NCBI RefSeq assembly: GCF_018343665.1
Contig: NZ_JAGYPM010000010.1
Span: forward strand, 32,001 to 96,000
Origin: Cytobacillus citreus
Lineage (GTDB): Bacteria > Bacillota > Bacilli > Bacillales > Cytobacillaceae
Direction of reading: 5' to 3'
DNA: 64,000 bases
Numbering within the stretch: position 1 is the first letter of the stretch; every line of letters starts with the position of its first letter. A program made the position numbers and the translations under genes. Below, in pieces: positions 53,056 to 61,820 of this stretch. The notes under the pieces were generated by a model. The model saw only the letters and a list, made by a program, of their open reading frames with translations, made no database searches and had not been told where the DNA came from.

Positions 53056-54504
53056 GTGATCAAACGTGCTCTAACGATGACGAGTATTTTACTGCTATTC
53101 CTTACAGGCTGCTCTGACAAGAAGGACGTCAGCAAAGAGAAGCCAGAAGCAGACGTAGAAGCAGTGGCAGCACCGCATAAGAAAGAAGAAAACAAGCAGC
53201 CGGAAGTGAAGGAAGAAAAGGCATTATCAGAAATAGAGGCAGTGAAAATACCTGCTACAATTGAGGAATTTGCAAGCTCGATGCCAGGGCAATTAACGAA
53301 GGATTTTCCATACGATAAAGAAACAGCATCATGGCCAAGTACGAACACATTAAAAGGAATAAAGGATGAATTAACTGAGCATTTACGTGCTGCAGCAAAA
53401 GCAACAGATGATACTGATATTCTTTTTAAATCTTTTATTTTTTACTTAGGAAACAGTGCATACGATGAGGTTGTTCCTGAGCTCATGGCATTTAAACCAC
53501 AGTTTGATGAGCCGTACTTGCCTGAACCTGAGGAAGCATCAGAAAACAAAGCTATTCAAGAGAATGCAGCTCCTTCAAAGGCAATTATCATGCTCGATGC
53601 CAGCTCCAGTATGCTGCTTAACGTAGATGGAGAACAAAAAATGAAAATTGCCAAAAGTGCTGTTCGCAGCTTCGCTAAAACAATTGGCGCAACGAGTGAG
53701 GTTTCGCTTTATGTTTATGGACACGCTGGGTCACAGGAAAATAAGGATAAGCAATTATCGTGCTCAAAGATTGAAGAGGTGTATCCATTACAAAAATATC
53801 ACGAAGAAAAATTTTATAAAGCAGTTGATGGTGTTGAGGCTAAAGGATGGACACCTTTGGCAGGAGCTATTAATAAAGCAAAAGAAGTCAGTCAATCAAT
53901 GGATGGAGATATTACACTTTATATTGTGAGTGATGGCGCAGAAACCTGTGATGGGAATCCCGTTGAAGAAGCAAAACGATTTGTTCAAGGTCAAGAGAAT
54001 CACAAAGTAAATATTATCGGATTTGATGTGGATGAAAAACAAGAGAATCAATTAAAAGCTGTTGCGGAGGCAGGTCAAGGTGAATATTTCTCAGCAAAGA
54101 ATACAGAAGAGCTGCAGAATACAGTTATTCAAAAATGGGTACCTCCAGGCATGATCGAAATTATGGGGAAGCAATGGGCCTCTCCAAAGGGGACATTTGC
54201 AATATTAGGGCAGGATATGGATGTTGAAAAAATGTCTCAGAAAATTACTTATGCAATCAATGTAGAACAAGGCAGGTTCAGGGATGCAGCTAATGTGATG
54301 CTAACAGAGAAAATGATTACTGAGGAACAAAAAGATAGGTTAATAAACAAAATCGAGGAGCATAAGGAAAAATTGGAACAGCTTAATGGGCAATTAAAAG
54401 AGCAAAAGAAAATGGAAATTGATGCTGAGGTTAATCGAATTGATCAGAAAATCAATGATTGGGCAAAACGGATGGAGCTCTTGCGAGAGGAAAATAAAAA
54501 ATAA
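53056..54504 (+). CDS. VWA-domain lipoprotein (paralogue 5)
   Basis: 482 residues, GTG start behind GAGGTGA. Lipobox LTGC, acidic Pro/Glu/Lys linker, block IEEFASSMPGQL, then VWA with the variant MIDAS start DASSSM (metal ligands Asp, Ser, Ser kept), GWTPLAG and VSDGAETC, plus the family cysteines (QLSCSK, AETC). Long C-terminal coiled coil (EEHKEKLEQLNGQLKEQKK). It is the most divergent of the five and the nearest to the MoxR gene, 397 bp downstream. Confidence 0.87.
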   Translation: MIKRALTMTSILLLFLTGCSDKKDVSKEKPEADVEAVAAPHKKEENKQPEVKEEKALSEIEAVKIPATIEEFASSMPGQLTKDFPYDKETASWPSTNTLKGIKDELTEHLRAAAKATDDTDILFKSFIFYLGNSAYDEVVPELMAFKPQFDEPYLPEPEEASENKAIQENAAPSKAIIMLDASSSMLLNVDGEQKMKIAKSAVRSFAKTIGATSEVSLYVYGHAGSQENKDKQLSCSKIEEVYPLQKYHEEKFYKAVDGVEAKGWTPLAGAINKAKEVSQSMDGDITLYIVSDGAETCDGNPVEEAKRFVQGQENHKVNIIGFDVDEKQENQLKAVAEAGQGEYFSAKNTEELQNTVIQKWVPPGMIEIMGKQWASPKGTFAILGQDMDVEKMSQKITYAINVEQGRFRDAANVMLTEKMITEEQKDRLINKIEEHKEKLEQLNGQLKEQKKMEIDAEVNRIDQKINDWAKRMELLREENKK

Positions 54505-54605
54505 TAAATAAGGAGGACAGGATAAGGGATATAAAAAAGTGGAAAATGGTTTGCGGGCACTTGAGGCAGGAACAAAGTCCATGGAATTAGACGCCTACTA
54601 ATGTA

Positions 54606-54650
54606 AAAATGGAATCTCCGAAAAAATTTTCAGAGATTTCATTTTTTTTT
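54606..54650 (+). terminator. terminator after VWA paralogue 5
   Basis: AAAATGGAATCTC / GAGATTTCATTTT stem with a long T tract. The following 250 bp before the MoxR gene contain no gene. Confidence 0.85.
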
Positions 54651-54900
54651 AGGAGCTAGGAATGTCAAATGAATGAATGTACGAAAGAGAAAATGAGATT
54701 TATAGAAGGTACTGCTTAGCTTTTCTAAAGAGTTCAGCCAATTATGTTGACCTTACATTAATGAATCCATTTTTAATAATGTAAAAGTTTAGAAGAATAT
54801 TACAGGATTTTGACAGAATATATCGAATTAAATAGTAGGAAATATCTATCATTAAAAATTGCTAGTATAAAGTATTTTTATAGATTACAGGAGGTATTAT

Positions 54901-55857
54901 ATGATTCAAGATCACATGCATCCTATGATTGAGAAAGTAATAAGCAATATTGAAAAAGTCATGATTGGGAAGAGAAATGTTGCAGAATTGAGCATTATCG
55001 CATTACTGGCTGAAGGGCATGTATTGCTAGAAGATGTTCCGGGTGTTGGGAAAACAATGATGGTTCGCGCGCTTGCGAAATCAGTTGGGGCGAATTTTAG
55101 AAGAATTCAATTTACTCCGGATTTGCTGCCATCAGATGTAACAGGTGTTTCTATATATAATCCGAAGGAAATGGAGTTCCAGTTCAGACCAGGGCCAATT
55201 ATGGGGAATATTATTTTGGCAGATGAAATCAACCGAACCTCTCCGAAAACACAATCTGCTCTCCTAGAAGGGATGGAGGAAAGCAGTGTAACCATTGATG
55301 GGGTCACTCATCATTTAGAAAAACCGTTTTTCGTTATGGCGACCCAGAATCCAATCGAATATGAGGGAACCTATCCTCTCCCTGAGGCCCAATTAGATCG
55401 ATTTTTATTAAAAATGAAAATGGGTTACCCAGATATGAAGGAGGAAATAGAAGTATTGGACCGAGCCCAAAAGGTCCGGCCAATTGATGATTTGGAGCCT
55501 GTTATTGATTTAATGGAATTAAGAGATTTGCAGGCGCAGATAAAAGAAGTGCATGTAGATGAAACGATAAAACGTTATATTGTTGACCTAGCTAACCGGA
55601 CGAGAACACATGATAGTGTTTATCTTGGGGTAAGTCCAAGGGGTTCGATTGCTTTAATGAAGGCCGCGCAAGTCTATGCATTTATGTATGGCAGGGACTA
55701 TGTTCTCCCAGATGATATTCAGTATTTAACTGGACCTGTGTTTGTACATCGGATTATTTTAAAATCTGAGGCTAAGTTTGAAGGGATTTCTGCAGAAGAT
55801 GTTGTAAACCGAGTTATAGCGAGGACTCCGGTTCCAGTACAAAGGTATGTGAAGTAG
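54901..55857 (+). CDS. yeaC: MoxR-family AAA+ ATPase (YeaC)
   Basis: 318 residues. Walker A GVPGVGKTMM (from about residue 46), PSDVTGVSIYNP, Walker B ILADEINRTSPKTQSALLE and sensor MATQNPIEYEGTYPLPEAQLDRF are all present. MoxR ATPases act as chaperones that mature metal-binding or VWA-containing protein complexes. The order with DUF58 and transglutaminase genes is that of B. subtilis yeaC-yeaD-yebA. GGAGG precedes the ATG. Confidence 0.95.
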   Translation: MIQDHMHPMIEKVISNIEKVMIGKRNVAELSIIALLAEGHVLLEDVPGVGKTMMVRALAKSVGANFRRIQFTPDLLPSDVTGVSIYNPKEMEFQFRPGPIMGNIILADEINRTSPKTQSALLEGMEESSVTIDGVTHHLEKPFFVMATQNPIEYEGTYPLPEAQLDRFLLKMKMGYPDMKEEIEVLDRAQKVRPIDDLEPVIDLMELRDLQAQIKEVHVDETIKRYIVDLANRTRTHDSVYLGVSPRGSIALMKAAQVYAFMYGRDYVLPDDIQYLTGPVFVHRIILKSEAKFEGISAEDVVNRVIARTPVPVQRYVK

Positions 55858-55858
55858 G

Positions 55859-57073
55859 ATGAGGAGTATATTCTCAGTATTGAAAAAGGTATGGAAATTA
55901 ATTGTTTTGTTCCTATTAATTGGGATTGCCTTTTCCTATGCTATGTTTCAGGGGGGATTTGTTAGCTGGTTTTTATTTTATAGCTTCCTCCCGTTTGCTA
56001 TATACGCGCTGTTTCTTTCTTTTTACCCGCTTACTCATTTTCAGGCCGTACGTGTTTTCCAAAAAACTGAATTTAATGTGGGTGAAACATTAAAGGTGTC
56101 TATTACTATAAGTAGGAAATCAGCGTTTCCATTATTCTTTTTAGTCATTGAAGATTGTCTTAGTGATCAGCTTCTATTATTACAAGAAAGGAATAAGGCG
56201 AAGACATTCTTGTTTCCTGGCTTTCAAAAGGAGATCACTTGGGAGTATCAAGTCAATGATTTGCAGAGAGGAGAGCACTTTTTTCAGTATGTAAGGCTGA
56301 AAAGCGGGGATCCACTAGGGTTAATTGAAAAAGAAATACAAGTTCAAACAGACAATAAAATAATTGTTTTTCCTGCCTATGAAGAACTCATATACAGACC
56401 GCTGGAAAATCATTTTGATCAAGGAATGACTGCGTCAAAGGAGCGTGTTCAAAGGGATACTTCAATGGCGATTGGGATTAGGGAGTACCAGCCTGGGGAT
56501 CGTTTTTCATGGATTAACTGGAAGGCGACAGCGAAGCGGAATGAAATTATGACGAAGGAATTCGAACAGAGGCAATCCCATGATGTATATATTTTAATGG
56601 ATTGTGCACCGAATAGTCGTTTCGAGACCATCGTTTCCTTTTCTGCTTCCATAATTCGAGCGATCCTTCAAAAAGGAGCTCAGGTTGGTTTTCTGTCTTC
56701 AGCATCTGAGCGGGTAGCTTTTCCGATTAGGGGAGGGGAAGGTCAGCAGCTGCAATTATTTTATCATCTTGCCAAGGTAAAAGATAATAGTCCTGTTTCG
56801 ATTGACCGAGTCCTTGAAGTAGAAGGATTCTTACTGCAGCAAAATAACCTCATGGTCGTAACTGCACAATTGACTAGAAGCTTAATTGAAAAAGCGGGTT
56901 TACTTACATCTAAAAATAACGCAGTCACGATTTTTATTCTTAAGAATGAGGCTGAAATTCTTTCGCAAAATGAGCTTGCCCTTATGTCCGCTGCCAATTC
57001 AAGAGGTTTACGTATTGTTTTAGTTCATAAAGGGGATTTTAAAGCAGTGTTTTCGGAGGTGGCCAGAAGATGA
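55859..57073 (+). CDS. yeaD: DUF58 domain protein (YeaD)
   Basis: 404 residues: two N-terminal membrane helices (residues 15-60), a beta-rich region, and the DUF58 signature REYQPGDRFSWINWKATAK (about 208-226), followed by a VWA-like fold with DVYILMDCAPNS. It starts 1 bp after yeaC and overlaps yebA by 4 bp, so the three are translated as one unit. Partner of MoxR proteins; exact role unknown. Confidence 0.93.
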   Translation: MRSIFSVLKKVWKLIVLFLLIGIAFSYAMFQGGFVSWFLFYSFLPFAIYALFLSFYPLTHFQAVRVFQKTEFNVGETLKVSITISRKSAFPLFFLVIEDCLSDQLLLLQERNKAKTFLFPGFQKEITWEYQVNDLQRGEHFFQYVRLKSGDPLGLIEKEIQVQTDNKIIVFPAYEELIYRPLENHFDQGMTASKERVQRDTSMAIGIREYQPGDRFSWINWKATAKRNEIMTKEFEQRQSHDVYILMDCAPNSRFETIVSFSASIIRAILQKGAQVGFLSSASERVAFPIRGGEGQQLQLFYHLAKVKDNSPVSIDRVLEVEGFLLQQNNLMVVTAQLTRSLIEKAGLLTSKNNAVTIFILKNEAEILSQNELALMSAANSRGLRIVLVHKGDFKAVFSEVARR

Positions 57074-59277
57074 CTTCCCGGAAGGTTCCAAAGGATTTAG
57101 CCAGCTTTCTATTATATGCTTTTGGCTTCCTGCTGCTTTGGGAGTGGTTAAGACCGCTCGAACAGCTAACAGATACATCGAATATTATTATATTTATTCT
57201 TTTTATTATTGTTTCCCTATTCTTGTCTTACATAGGGGCACCTCTATTTATTAGCAGTTTTATTAAATGTGCATTTATTGTCTTTGCCATACACTTTTTA
57301 TACTTTGAGGGCTCTTTTTTTCAAACAGAATGGGTATCTATGTTCATTAAGGATCTTCTGGAGAACATCGGAGCTGTCGTAGAGAGAGATTGGTCTAATC
57401 TGAGCAATACCTTTAGGAGCTTATTATTTTTTGTGCTTCTATGGTTAATGGCGTATTTAATTCAATATTGGCTGATTGCCAGAAGACAAATTTTTATCTT
57501 TTTCTTCATGACATTAATTTATATTACGGTTCTTGATACATTCAGTCCCTATGAGGCAGGGGCAGCAATAATAAGAACGGTAATATCTGGCTTTGCGATC
57601 ATGGGCATGCTGACTTTTTACAGGCTACTTGATAAAGAGTTTGTGCAAAAAAAGCCTACATTATCCCGAAAATGGATGCTCCCTTTAACGATTATGATAG
57701 TTATAAGTGTTAGTTTTGGACTAGCTGCTCCAAAGGCTGAACCGATATGGCCAGACCCTGTTCCATTTTTTAAATCGTATGGAAAGGGAAGCGGGGGCGA
57801 GGGCGGCGGTGTTCGCAGTATTGGGTACGACGAGGATGATTCTCGGCTTGGCGGGCCATTCATTGGGAATGATCAGCTTGTGTTTACAGCTGAGGTAGAG
57901 TCTCGTCATTATTGGAAGGTAGAAACAAAGGATATTTATACTGGTAAAGGGTGGGATACATCAGGATCTAGGGAGTATAGATCTCAATTTGATGGAGAAG
58001 ACGAAGTTCCTATATTTTCGTTTTTTGAACATGCTGGGGTGGAAAAAGAAGAAGAGAAAAGTATTCTAAATACTAATATTCATGACAGATATATTGTGTA
58101 TCCTTTAGGAATTAAGAGAATTGATGCACCTCTCCACCCTAACAGCTCTTATTCATTGGAAAATTACACTGAAAAAATTCATTCTTTTTTAGGGGATAGA
58201 CCCAGTTCGTTTTATAACTATTCCGTTGTTTTTGATGCACCGAAATTCAGTGTAACTGCTCTAATGAAAGCAAGTGAAGCGCCAGCATTTGATAGTGACT
58301 TTCTTGATCGATACACACAGCTTCCTGATGGACTGCCTCAAAGGGTTCGAGAGTTGGCATCAGAAATAACTGCTGGAAAGAACACTTGGTACGAAAAAGT
58401 AAAAGCATTAGAAGCCTATTTAACAGGCTCCAATTTCACTTATGATCAAAAAGAAGTTGCTATCCCTGGTCCAGAAGATGATTATGTCGATCAGTTTTTA
58501 TTTGATACACAAATAGGATATTGTGATAACTTCTCTACGTCAATGATTGTCATGGCCAGATCGCTTGGAATTCCCACAAGATGGGTCAAAGGATATACAG
58601 AAGGGGACTATAAGGGACTTGGTCAAAACAACCGTAAAATTTTTGAAGTGACAAACAATAATGCCCATTCATGGGTAGAGGTATATTTTCCTGAAATTGG
58701 CTGGGTTCCATTTGAACCAACGAAAAGCTTTTCGAATAATGTTCATTTTAATTATGATTATTCTACCCAAAGTAATTCTCAGACTCAGGTAGAACAACCA
58801 AAAAGTGAAGTGAAGGACAAGCCTGAGCTATTAGAAGAAAAAGCAGAGAAAGCGTCCACTTCCTTTTCTTTTAAAAAGCTTATTAGTTCTTTGAAGGTGT
58901 TTTGGGAGAAAATATGGATGTGGTTAATAGGGGCTATTATCGTATTAGCTATCTTGGTTCTTGTCATTTATCGCATCCGTGGGAAATGGCTTCCCTACTA
59001 CTTAGCTTTAAGATATAAATGGTCGAAGAAGGATGATAACTTCCAGCGGGCTTATTTACTTTTATTACGTGAACTGAAACGCTACGGCTTGCCGCGAAAA
59101 GAAGGGCAAACATTAAGAGATTATGCAGAATACGTCGATCGTTTCTTTTCGACTACTGACATGACTCGAATAACTGCCCGTTATGAGAAAATAATTTATC
59201 GAGGCGAATTAAATGAGGGAAGCTGGAAAGAGACAAAGAAATTGTGGGAAAATTTAATCAAAAAAACAATCGCTTGA
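57070..59277 (+). CDS. yebA: transglutaminase-like membrane protein (TgpA/YebA)
   Basis: 735 residues. Six to seven N-terminal membrane helices (to about residue 235), an extracytoplasmic transglutaminase-like domain with Cys485 (GYCDNFST), His533 (NAHSWVEVY) and an acidic third residue, Glu549 in VPFEPT where Asp is more usual, then a membrane helix (about 615-635) and a cytoplasmic tail of DUF4129 type. It completes the MoxR-DUF58-TgpA set, thought to process or cross-link surface proteins. Confidence 0.92.
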   Translation: MTSRKVPKDLASFLLYAFGFLLLWEWLRPLEQLTDTSNIIIFILFIIVSLFLSYIGAPLFISSFIKCAFIVFAIHFLYFEGSFFQTEWVSMFIKDLLENIGAVVERDWSNLSNTFRSLLFFVLLWLMAYLIQYWLIARRQIFIFFFMTLIYITVLDTFSPYEAGAAIIRTVISGFAIMGMLTFYRLLDKEFVQKKPTLSRKWMLPLTIMIVISVSFGLAAPKAEPIWPDPVPFFKSYGKGSGGEGGGVRSIGYDEDDSRLGGPFIGNDQLVFTAEVESRHYWKVETKDIYTGKGWDTSGSREYRSQFDGEDEVPIFSFFEHAGVEKEEEKSILNTNIHDRYIVYPLGIKRIDAPLHPNSSYSLENYTEKIHSFLGDRPSSFYNYSVVFDAPKFSVTALMKASEAPAFDSDFLDRYTQLPDGLPQRVRELASEITAGKNTWYEKVKALEAYLTGSNFTYDQKEVAIPGPEDDYVDQFLFDTQIGYCDNFSTSMIVMARSLGIPTRWVKGYTEGDYKGLGQNNRKIFEVTNNNAHSWVEVYFPEIGWVPFEPTKSFSNNVHFNYDYSTQSNSQTQVEQPKSEVKDKPELLEEKAEKASTSFSFKKLISSLKVFWEKIWMWLIGAIIVLAILVLVIYRIRGKWLPYYLALRYKWSKKDDNFQRAYLLLLRELKRYGLPRKEGQTLRDYAEYVDRFFSTTDMTRITARYEKIIYRGELNEGSWKETKKLWENLIKKTIA

Positions 59278-59381
59278 CCGGAAAAAAGACCTGTTGTTAA
59301 AATAGGTTCATTAGTGAACGAGCTATATTCAACGTAATTTTCAATCGTTCTTAAGTTAAATAATAAAATTGAATGCAAATG

Positions 59382-59452
59382 ACTTCATATATCCTCGATA
59401 ATATGGTTCGAAAGTTTCTACCAGATCACCGTAAATGATTTGACTATGAAGG
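59382..59452 (+). promoter_or_regulatory. guanine (purine) riboswitch aptamer upstream of guaA
   Basis: P1 CTTCATA / TATGAAG encloses AATATGG, AAGTTTCTACC and CCGTAAAT, the invariant core of purine riboswitches. The ligand-pairing base before TATG is C (59444), which specifies guanine. A terminator follows at 59482-59537, so guanine would shut off guaA. Confidence 0.95.
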
Positions 59453-59481
59453 CAGATATTTCTATATGTTTTGTTTTTTAA

Positions 59482-59537
59482 AAAACTAGAATCTCTGTCT
59501 TCACCATTTTTATTTGGGGAGGAGATTCTGGTTTTTT
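59482..59537 (+). terminator. riboswitch-controlled terminator
   Basis: AAAACTAGAATCTC / GAGATTCTGGTTTT stem with T tract, the expression platform of the guaA guanine riboswitch. Confidence 0.88.
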
Positions 59538-59540
59538 CTT

Positions 59541-59820
59541 TTTATCGCAGATTAACGGGCAGTAAGACCCCCACTTCAAGGTTGCGAGAGAATCAAAGAA
59601 ACCTAAGTGGGGGATCAACTGCCCGTAAAGGCCCGTAAAATGAACACAGACTAAAAGCGCCACATCGTGTGGCAACGTCTGCGTGACCCACTTCCTGTGG
59701 GCCGCAACTAACCATCAGTGGGGGATGAAAGCCGACTAAGAACGCCACGTCCTGTGGCAACGTCGGCACTAGCACGTCCTGTGCGTCGAAAAACCCCCAC
59801 TGATGGAAGTTTCACTTTAT
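59541..59820. repeat. miniature palindromic element (IS605-related), long copy
   Basis: 280 bp from TTTATCGCAGATTAACGGGC to AAGTTTCACTTTAT. It contains the left hairpin of the 47324 copy, plus an extra block: two related segments (GCGCCACATCGTGTGGCAAC and ACGCCACGTCCTGTGGCAAC) and a 13-bp inverted repeat CCATCAGTGGGGG / CCCCCACTGATGG. ATGAAAG and GGAAGTTTCA match the end motifs of the TnpB element. No gene. It lies between the guaA riboswitch terminator and guaA. Confidence 0.82.
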
Positions 59821-59930
59821 GAAGTATGTTTTTGCATTCAAATGGCGATTGTAAATGCGTTAATATTTATGAAACTGTGAACACTATGCATAATCATATG
59901 CATTCAAATAACTTAATGGGGTGAACTTAC

Positions 59931-61484
59931 GTGACGGCGAAACCAGAAATGCAAGGTCAAGAAATGATTGTTGTTTTAGATTTTGGAAGTCAGTATAACC
60001 AGTTAATTACACGAAGAATTAGAGAGTTTGGTGTTTATAGTGAGTTGCATCCTCATACGATTACCGCTGAGGAAATTAAAAAGATGAATCCTAAAGGAAT
60101 TATTTTTTCTGGCGGTCCTAACAGCGTATATGAGGAAGGTGCTTTTCGCTGTGACGAGGAAATTTTCGAGCTTGGCTTGCCAATTTTCGGTATATGCTAT
60201 GGAATGCAATTAATGACAATGCATTTCGGAGGTAAGGTTGAAAAAGCAAAACATCGTGAATATGGTAAGGCTGAGATGAAAATTGAAAATCAATCAAAGC
60301 TTTTTGCTGAATTACCGACTGTACAAACAGTTTGGATGAGTCATGGTGATTTAGTTGTTGAAGCTCCTCAAGGGTTTACTGTTGATGGAATAAACCCATC
60401 ATGTCCGATTGCTGCTATGAGTAATGAAGAACACAGCATGTACGCTGTTCAATTCCATCCAGAAGTTCTGCACTCTGTATATGGAAATGATATTCTGAAG
60501 AATTTTGTTTTCGGTGTATGCGAGTGTAAGGGCGATTGGTCGATGGAGAACTTTATTGAAGTTGAAATGGAAAAAATCCGACAAACTGTTGGAGATAAAA
60601 AAGTACTTTGCGCTTTAAGCGGCGGTGTTGATTCCTCCGTGGTAGCTGTACTTATACATAAAGCCATTGGTGATCAGTTAACATGTATCTTTGTTGATCA
60701 TGGTCTGCTTCGTAAAGAGGAAGCGGAAGGTGTTATGAAGACTTTTGCAGAAGGCTTCCATATGAATGTCATTAAGGTTGACGCACAAGAGCGCTTCTTA
60801 AGCAAGCTAAAGGGCGTAGCTGATCCAGAACAGAAGCGTAAGATTATTGGAAATGAATTTATTTATGTCTTTGATGATGAGGCAGCTAAGCTTGAGGGTA
60901 TTGAGTTTTTAGCGCAAGGAACACTTTATACAGATATTATCGAAAGCGGCACAGCGACTGCTCAAACAATCAAGTCCCATCATAATGTGGGCGGACTTCC
61001 AGAAGATATGCAATTTACGTTAATTGAGCCATTAAACACTTTATTTAAAGATGAAGTAAGAGCATTAGGAACAGAGCTAGGAATTCCAGATGAAATTGTT
61101 TGGAGACAACCATTCCCAGGCCCTGGTCTAGGTATCCGTGTTCTTGGAGAAATCTCTGAAGACAAGCTTGAAATCGTTCGTGAATCAGATTTTATTTTAC
61201 GCGACGAAATCAAAAAGGCAGGACTTGACCGCGATGTATGGCAATATTTCACTGTACTGCCTAACATCAGAAGTGTAGGCGTTATGGGAGATGCTCGTAC
61301 TTATGACTATACGATCGGCATACGTGCCGTAACATCTATTGATGGAATGACATCTGACTGGGCAAGAATCCCTTGGGATGTACTTGAAGTTATTTCATCG
61401 CGAATTGTAAACGAAGTAGCTCATGTTAACCGTGTTGTGTACGATATTACAAGCAAGCCGCCTGCTACAATAGAGTGGGAGTAA
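59931..61484 (+). CDS. guaA: GMP synthase (glutamine-hydrolysing)
   Basis: 517 residues. The amidotransferase domain has [10 protein letters not shown] with Cys89 and QFHPEV with its His; the ATP-pyrophosphatase domain has the P-loop LSGGVDSSV and the C-terminal dimerisation domain [15 protein letters not shown] to the end TIEWE. It converts XMP to GMP. GTG start behind GGGGTGA; an ATG six codons later is possible. The riboswitch lies upstream, separated from the start by the palindromic element. Confidence 0.98.
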   Translation: MTAKPEMQGQEMIVVLDFGSQYNQLITRRIREFGVYSELHPHTITAEEIKKMNPKGIIFSGGPNSVYEEGAFRCDEEIFELGLPIFGICYGMQLMTMHFGGKVEKAKHREYGKAEMKIENQSKLFAELPTVQTVWMSHGDLVVEAPQGFTVDGINPSCPIAAMSNEEHSMYAVQFHPEVLHSVYGNDILKNFVFGVCECKGDWSMENFIEVEMEKIRQTVGDKKVLCALSGGVDSSVVAVLIHKAIGDQLTCIFVDHGLLRKEEAEGVMKTFAEGFHMNVIKVDAQERFLSKLKGVADPEQKRKIIGNEFIYVFDDEAAKLEGIEFLAQGTLYTDIIESGTATAQTIKSHHNVGGLPEDMQFTLIEPLNTLFKDEVRALGTELGIPDEIVWRQPFPGPGLGIRVLGEISEDKLEIVRESDFILRDEIKKAGLDRDVWQYFTVLPNIRSVGVMGDARTYDYTIGIRAVTSIDGMTSDWARIPWDVLEVISSRIVNEVAHVNRVVYDITSKPPATIEWE

Positions 61485-61497
61485 ATAAAATACGAAC

Positions 61498-61540
61498 AAT
61501 ACAAAAAACGGACATAATAATGTTCGTTTTTTGTATTGAC
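61498..61540 (+). terminator. terminator after guaA
   Basis: 18-bp stem AATACAAAAAACGGACAT / ATGTTCGTTTTTTGTATT with one G-U pair and a 4-base loop. Confidence 0.9.
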
Positions 61541-61588
61541 GGACTATTGTCCTATTGATAAAATAAAAGTGAATTAAATATTGTTATA

Positions 61589-61663
61589 TTACGTCGTATA
61601 ATGTTGGGGATATGGCCCAAAAGTTTCTACCGAGCTACCGGAAATAGCTTGACTACGAGGTAA
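61589..61663 (+). promoter_or_regulatory. guanine (purine) riboswitch aptamer upstream of pbuG
   Basis: P1 around TTACGTCGTA / TACGAGGTAA, with GATATGG, AAGTTTCTACC and CCGGAAAT. The base before TACGAG is C (61653), specifying guanine. A terminator follows at 61741. Confidence 0.95.
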
Positions 61664-61740
61664 GTGTAATAGAATCGGGTATTGTTATCTGTCCTTATTA
61701 ATTATAATTTCCCCGTTTACTACTGCGCGGCCTCATCGTC

Positions 61741-61772
61741 AACGTTCCGGACAATGTCTGGAGCGTTTTTTT
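61741..61772 (+). terminator. riboswitch-controlled terminator of pbuG
   Basis: AACGTTCCGGAC / GTCTGGAGCGTT stem with G-U pairs and a TTTTTTT tract. Confidence 0.88.
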
Positions 61773-61820
61773 GTGTGCTTAGTGATTAAAAGTAACAAAC
61801 CTTTTCTAGGAGGAAAAAAG

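Noticed and set aside
54505..54605. Small frame behind AAGGAGG after VWA paralogue 5 (reads LRALEAGTKSMELDAY)
   Set aside because: No acceptable start codon at proper distance from the site; probably a relic or chance.
59541..59820. CRISPR-like repeats in the palindromic block before guaA
   Set aside because: Only two imperfect units with no regular spacing or unique spacers; the whole fits a transposon-derived element.
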